Positions 9,321-11,844 of a stretch of 11,844 bases of DNA are shown one piece after another. Made by a program: the position numbers and the translations under genes. Origin of the DNA: an uncultured Lachnospiraceae bacterium. Its GTDB lineage: Bacteria > Bacillota > Clostridia > Lachnospirales > Lachnospiraceae. Location of the stretch: assembly GCA_902489925.1 (NCBI GenBank), contig CABUBX010000061.1, forward strand, positions 1-11,844. Direction: 5' to 3'. The first letter of the stretch is position 1, and each line of letters begins with the position of its first letter. The notes under the pieces are model-generated. The model made no database searches. It was given only the letters and a program-made list of their open reading frames with translations, and had not been told where the DNA came from.

Positions 9321-9633
9321 ATGTTAGCATATACATACAAATCAAAAGGAAAAGTGGAAAATTGCCCGTCCAAATGCGATTGTGACAGTTGTGGCACTTT
9401 ATGAAGAAAATCAGATATTGCCGCTGCCGCAGATGTACGGCAAAAATCTGACATTTAAAACAGGAGGCGTTGACGGCTGCCACTGCGATGAAATTTTAAA
9501 ATTAATTGAGGACGGAAAAATAGACACCACACCTCTGATTACGCATACTTTTGAGCTGAAGGATATTGAAAAAGCTTATGATATTTTCGAAAACAGAAAA
9601 GAAAATGTGATAAAAATTGCAGTGAAATGTTAG
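9321..9633 (+). pseudogene. Zinc-dependent (MDR family) alcohol dehydrogenase, internal deletion
   Basis: A good ribosome binding site (CGGAG, 9309-9313) precedes an ATG at 9321 encoding MLAYTYKSKGKVE, which resembles the start of threonine/sorbitol-dehydrogenase-like MDR enzymes. After about 13 codons this frame leaves the family and stops at 9402-9404. From about 9361 another frame reads IARPNAIVTVVALYEE, then LPQMYGKNLTFKTGGVD and DTTPLITHTFELKDIEKAYDIFE, which is the C-terminal end of the same family, to the TAG at 9631-9633. Such enzymes are usually about 340-350 aa, so roughly 240 codons are missing, including the catalytic zinc site and most of the NAD(P)-binding fold. The two parts are out of frame, so no working enzyme can be made. 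The C-terminal part could be miscalled as an 83-aa gene starting at a GTG at 9382, which has no ribosome binding site. An assembly fault is an alternative cause of the gap. Confidence 0.82.
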
Positions 9634-9660
9634 AAAAGGCCGGGTTTTGCCCGGCTTTTC
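9634..9660. terminator. Bidirectional intrinsic terminator
   Basis: GCCGGG (9639-9644) and CCCGGC (9650-9655) form a perfect 6-bp stem with a TTTTG loop. It is followed by TTTT (9656-9659) and preceded by AAAA (9634-9637), so a T run is available for transcripts from either side. It sits between the convergent dehydrogenase remnant (+) and the MerR gene (-), starting right after the first and 13 nt from the end of the second. It is the only convincing terminator found downstream of the hydrolase genes. Confidence 0.85.
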
Positions 9661-9672
9661 GCATATCTAAGA

Positions 9673-10491
9673 TTATGATAAATTGTCGCATTTTATTGTA
9701 ATCATTGTAATATAGTCCGACCTGTCAGAAATAGACATTTCATTTAAGCCCTCCTCATAGGCATGGCCTGTAAGTCTTAAATTGTGTTCGTCAGCATATG
9801 AGAGTATAGTGCGGTAAATATCAGGAAGTTTATTCCATTCGCCGATACAAAAAGCGCGCAGATATTTTCCGGCGGGCAAAATAACATCGTATGTGTCAAA
9901 AGCGGGAGGACAGTAAGCAAAAAAGGCTTCGTAGCTGTAAAAATCATTTTGATAAATGCTGTCTATCGGGATGCAGCTTCCGAAGTTGTCATAAAGATGA
10001 AAAAGTTTTTTTAGGCGGAGTGAAAATTCTGCGGCTATGGAAAAATCAGCTTCATCATATTTTCCGGAAATCGGGGATGAGAGGATGATTTTTCTCTCGG
10101 GGAGGTCACATATTTCAATTGTGCCGTCCTTTGAGTGCATTCCGAGCCTTAGACGTTCTGCCTTCTGCTCTAAAAAAGCCTGTGCTGATAAAAGCTGACT
10201 GATGGATTCATCAATCAGCTTTTTCTTTTGTTGCATCATTTGAGTAAAGGAGGCATCCGATGGTTTAGTCACATAAGTGCGGATTTCGTCAATGGAAAGA
10301 CCGATTTTTCTCAATGTTAAAATAAGCTCTAATTGTGCAAATTGAAAACAGGTATAGTAGTGATAACCGTTTTCACCGATAACCTCGGGAGAAAATAGCC
10401 CGATATCGTTATAATAATGCAGGGTACGTTTGTTGACGCCTGTAAATTTTGCAAATTCCCCGGAGGAATATAAATATTTTTTACGATTCAT
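9673..10491 (-). CDS. MerR-family transcriptional regulator with GyrI-like effector domain
   Basis: This 272-residue protein has an N-terminal MerR winged helix-turn-helix (YSSGEFAKFTGVNKRTLHYY at 8-27, wing to about residue 50), a long dimerisation helix (about 80-115) and a C-terminal domain (about 120-268) resembling the GyrI/BmrR drug-binding fold (LPAGKYLRAF, HAYEEGLNEM). It has no cysteine set like that of metal- or redox-sensing MerR proteins, so a small organic ligand is more likely. I chose the Met at 10491 because it has an AGAGGTG ribosome binding site and begins the family domain; the longer open frame to 10599 would run through the promoter region. It is divergent from the acetyltransferase and ABC genes, the typical layout when a MerR activator controls the neighbouring operon and itself. 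BmrR or BltR type regulators are the closest known model; the ligand is unknown. Confidence 0.92.
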   Translation of the reverse strand: MNRKKYLYSSGEFAKFTGVNKRTLHYYNDIGLFSPEVIGENGYHYYTCFQFAQLELILTLRKIGLSIDEIRTYVTKPSDASFTQMMQQKKKLIDESISQLLSAQAFLEQKAERLRLGMHSKDGTIEICDLPERKIILSSPISGKYDEADFSIAAEFSLRLKKLFHLYDNFGSCIPIDSIYQNDFYSYEAFFAYCPPAFDTYDVILPAGKYLRAFCIGEWNKLPDIYRTILSYADEHNLRLTGHAYEEGLNEMSISDRSDYITMITIKCDNLS

Positions 10492-10502
10492 AAAAACACC
10501 TC

Positions 10503-10533
10503 TTGACTGTACAGTTACTGTACATGTTATTAT
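10503..10533 (+). promoter_or_regulatory. MerR-type promoter with palindromic operator, for acetyltransferase and ABC genes
   Basis: A TTGACT -35 (10503-10508) and a TATTAT -10 (10528-10533) are separated by 19 bp, the overlong spacer typical of promoters activated by MerR proteins. Between them lies a perfect inverted repeat, TGTACAG (10508-10514), TTA, CTGTACA (10518-10524), overlapping the last -35 base and centred slightly toward the -35. Transcription should start near 10540 and run into the gene at 10577. The likely activator is the divergent MerR protein. Positions were read directly; regulation is inferred from the family. Confidence 0.82.
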
Positions 10534-10557
10534 ACACCATGATAAAGGCGTGAGCAA
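10529..10557 (-). promoter_or_regulatory. Likely promoter of the MerR gene, overlapping the divergent promoter
   Basis: On the minus strand, TTGCTC (10557-10552) and a perfect TATAAT (10534-10529) are 17 bp apart. The start point would fall near 10522, inside the palindrome, with a leader of about 30 nt before the MerR start. Its -10 occupies almost the same bases as the -10 of the opposite promoter, so regulator binding would be expected to interfere with it and give autoregulation. The -35 matches consensus in only three of six positions. Confidence 0.6.
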
Positions 10558-10576
10558 TAAAAATAAGGAGGTCAAT

Positions 10577-11125
10577 ATGCAATTTGCATTGGCAGACAAA
10601 GAACAATGGTTGGATATTAAAGAAATTTATATGGAGGCATTTCCTAAAAGAGAGAGAAAGCCGTATTTTTCGCTGAAGCGTGCAGTGAAAAAGAAAAAGG
10701 CAGTTGTGATGACCGCAGTCGAACATCAAAAGCTTTTAGGTTTTGTTGTGCTCATTCCATATAAAGATATGGTGATGGTCGATTATCTGGCTGTATCCTC
10801 GAAAATCAGAAGTAAGGGAACAGGAAGTTTTATGATGCAGCAAGTGTGCAAACAATATGCAGACAAAAAGATTGTACTTCTCATAGAGCGTGAGGATGAG
10901 GCGGCAGATAATTGTGCACAGCGTACTGCGCGCCGTAAATTTTATTTGAAAAATGGATTTACATCTTCAAATATTTTTATGGCAGGCGTTTCCGGGGAAA
11001 TGGAAATTATGAATTATGGGGGAACAGTCTCGGAAGAAGATTATATCGCTTTACAGGCGTATGCCCTTGGACATTTATTTTTTAAATTGTCTAAAATCAA
11101 AATTATAAAAAAACAGGCGGTGTAG
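10577..11125 (+). CDS. GNAT-family N-acetyltransferase
   Basis: This 182-residue protein has the GNAT fold that transfers an acetyl group from acetyl-CoA. The beta-4 strand MVMVDYLAV (about 66-73) is followed by the pyrophosphate-binding loop R78-S-K-G81-T-G83 and its helix. RRKFYLKNGF (119-128) corresponds to the conserved motif with the late-strand Tyr and Gly-Phe. The N-terminal part (WLDIKEIYMEAFPKRER) fits the first helix of the fold. The start at 10577 has a strong AGGAGG at 10566-10571; the longer open frame from 10430 would begin inside the MerR gene and read through the promoter. The ABC gene starts 19 nt after its stop, so the two are probably cotranscribed from the MerR-type promoter. 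In this setting modification of a toxic compound is plausible, but the substrate cannot be told from sequence. The C-terminal tail is basic (KLSKIKIIKK). Confidence 0.88.
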   Translation: MQFALADKEQWLDIKEIYMEAFPKRERKPYFSLKRAVKKKKAVVMTAVEHQKLLGFVVLIPYKDMVMVDYLAVSSKIRSKGTGSFMMQQVCKQYADKKIVLLIEREDEAADNCAQRTARRKFYLKNGFTSSNIFMAGVSGEMEIMNYGGTVSEEDYIALQAYALGHLFFKLSKIKIIKKQAV

Positions 11126-11144
11126 GGAAGGAGTGTACAGTGTT

Positions 11145-11844
11145 ATGAAAACAATATTTTCAAAGGTAAAGTTAAAATCAAGCCAAATTATTAAATTATT
11201 TGTGCTTGTATTGATGTCAGCAGTGGGACAGATGCTTCTGCCTTCTTTTTTGGCACAGATGATTAGTCACGGTGTTGCCGAAGGGGAAAATAAAGTGATT
11301 TGGACGTATGCGGCAATTATGGCCGGAGTTACAGTAATGTCATGCGTTATCAGCTTTTTATCCGTTAAAATTGCGTCGTATATTTCGACAGATTTTGCGG
11401 CGCAATTAAGAAATGAGGTGTTTGCCAAAGTCCAAAGTTTTTCTGCGGCGGAGATGGATAATTTTGGCACGGCAAGTCTTGTGACAAGAAGCACCTCGGA
11501 TATCACAAATGTTCAAAACTTTTTGACTTTGCTTCTGCGTGTCGGCTTGCTGGCGCCGATGATGGCTGCTGCAGGACTTGTTTTTTCGGCGGCAACCGGC
11601 GGCGAGGTCAGCTCGGTACTTTTAGTGGCGATTCCGGTTTTGTTAATCGCATTGACAATCATTATGGTTTTGGCTTCACGCTATTCGATTCGTCTGAGAA
11701 AAAAATTGGACCAGATTAACCGTCTGTTTTTAGAATCACTGGAGGGCGTGCGCGTGATTCGTGCTTTTAATAAGCAAAAAGCGGAAAGCAGCCGTTTTGA
11801 AAAAGCAAATGAGGATTATGCGCTGACAGCAATGACAGCAGGCC
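11145..11844 (+). CDS. ABC exporter half-transporter, N-terminal part (cut by window end)
   Basis: The frame stays open from the ATG at 11145 to the window end, giving 233 codons. It encodes the first part of a type IV (exporter, MsbA/LmrA-like) transmembrane domain. Hydrophobic segments are at about 16-38, 52-76, 128-150 and 157-177. Conserved exporter features include FGTASLVTRSTSDITNVQNF (107-126) and LESLEGVRVIRAFNKQ (196-211), the latter near the fifth helix. The ATP-binding domain should follow outside the window. A purine-rich GGAAGGAG (11126-11133) lies 11 nt upstream of the ATG, which is somewhat far. Relatives are often made as adjacent gene pairs, so a second half-transporter may come next. 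Position after a MerR-controlled acetyltransferase suggests export of a drug or other toxic compound; this is inference. Confidence 0.88.
   Translation, partial: MKTIFSKVKLKSSQIIKLFVLVLMSAVGQMLLPSFLAQMISHGVAEGENKVIWTYAAIMAGVTVMSCVISFLSVKIASYISTDFAAQLRNEVFAKVQSFSAAEMDNFGTASLVTRSTSDITNVQNFLTLLLRVGLLAPMMAAAGLVFSAATGGEVSSVLLVAIPVLLIALTIIMVLASRYSIRLRKKLDQINRLFLESLEGVRVIRAFNKQKAESSRFEKANEDYALTAMTAG

Noticed and set aside
9321..9404. A 27-aa open frame rich in cysteine (NCPSKCDCDSC) with a good ribosome binding site, looking like a metal-binding micropeptide.
   Set aside because: The cysteines arise from reading the dehydrogenase C-terminal region out of frame after the deletion; the start and first residues belong to the dehydrogenase.
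9382..9633. Separate small gene of 83 aa starting with GTG.
   Set aside because: It has no ribosome binding site, and the family match continues upstream of the GTG to about 9361. It is the tail of the broken dehydrogenase.
10430..10576. Longer acetyltransferase beginning at 10430.
   Set aside because: It would overlap the MerR gene and read through the promoter; the strong ribosome binding site supports the ATG at 10577.
10492..10599. N-terminal extension of the MerR protein with a hydrophobic, signal-like stretch.
   Set aside because: It is the reverse translation of the promoter and operator region; the family domain and ribosome binding site support the start at 10491.

Overview
The window looks like chromosomal DNA from a gut-type Bacillota, most probably Lachnospiraceae. 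I infer this from the moderate GC content, the strong AGGAGG-type ribosome binding sites, the intracellular multi-enzyme glycoside hydrolase operon and the general look of the proteins. Genus cannot be set from the sequence alone. No rRNA, tRNA, CRISPR array, insertion sequence or phage gene was seen.

Region 1 (1-9281, + strand) is a run of four glycoside hydrolase genes with short gaps of 26-45 nt: a 5'-truncated GH20 beta-hexosaminidase, a GH38 alpha-mannosidase of the cytosolic MAN2C1-like type, a GH3 beta-glycosidase and a GH2 beta-mannosidase. The three complete proteins have no signal peptide, so they should act in the cytoplasm on imported oligosaccharides. The enzyme set matches the links of N-glycans: terminal beta-HexNAc, alpha-mannose and the core Man-beta-1,4-GlcNAc. 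The GH3 could add a beta-glucosidase or beta-xylosidase step; a xylosidase would fit plant-type N-glycans. The transporter and the operon promoter must lie outside the window.

Region 2 (9282-9660) holds a broken zinc-dependent (MDR-type) alcohol dehydrogenase gene. Its ribosome binding site, start and first 13 or so codons are intact, then joined out of frame to the last 90 or so codons; the middle of the gene is missing. A GC-rich hairpin flanked by A and T runs follows it and probably ends transcription from both sides.

Region 3 (9673-11844) is a likely drug-response module. A MerR-family regulator with a GyrI-like effector domain (- strand) is divergent from a GNAT acetyltransferase and the start of an ABC exporter (+ strand, cut by the window end). 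The intergenic region has the MerR hallmark: -35 and -10 boxes separated by 19 bp, with a perfect 7-3-7 palindrome between them. A back-to-back promoter for the regulator appears to share the same -10 sequence. The likely logic is that the regulator senses a compound and activates the acetyltransferase and exporter while limiting its own synthesis.
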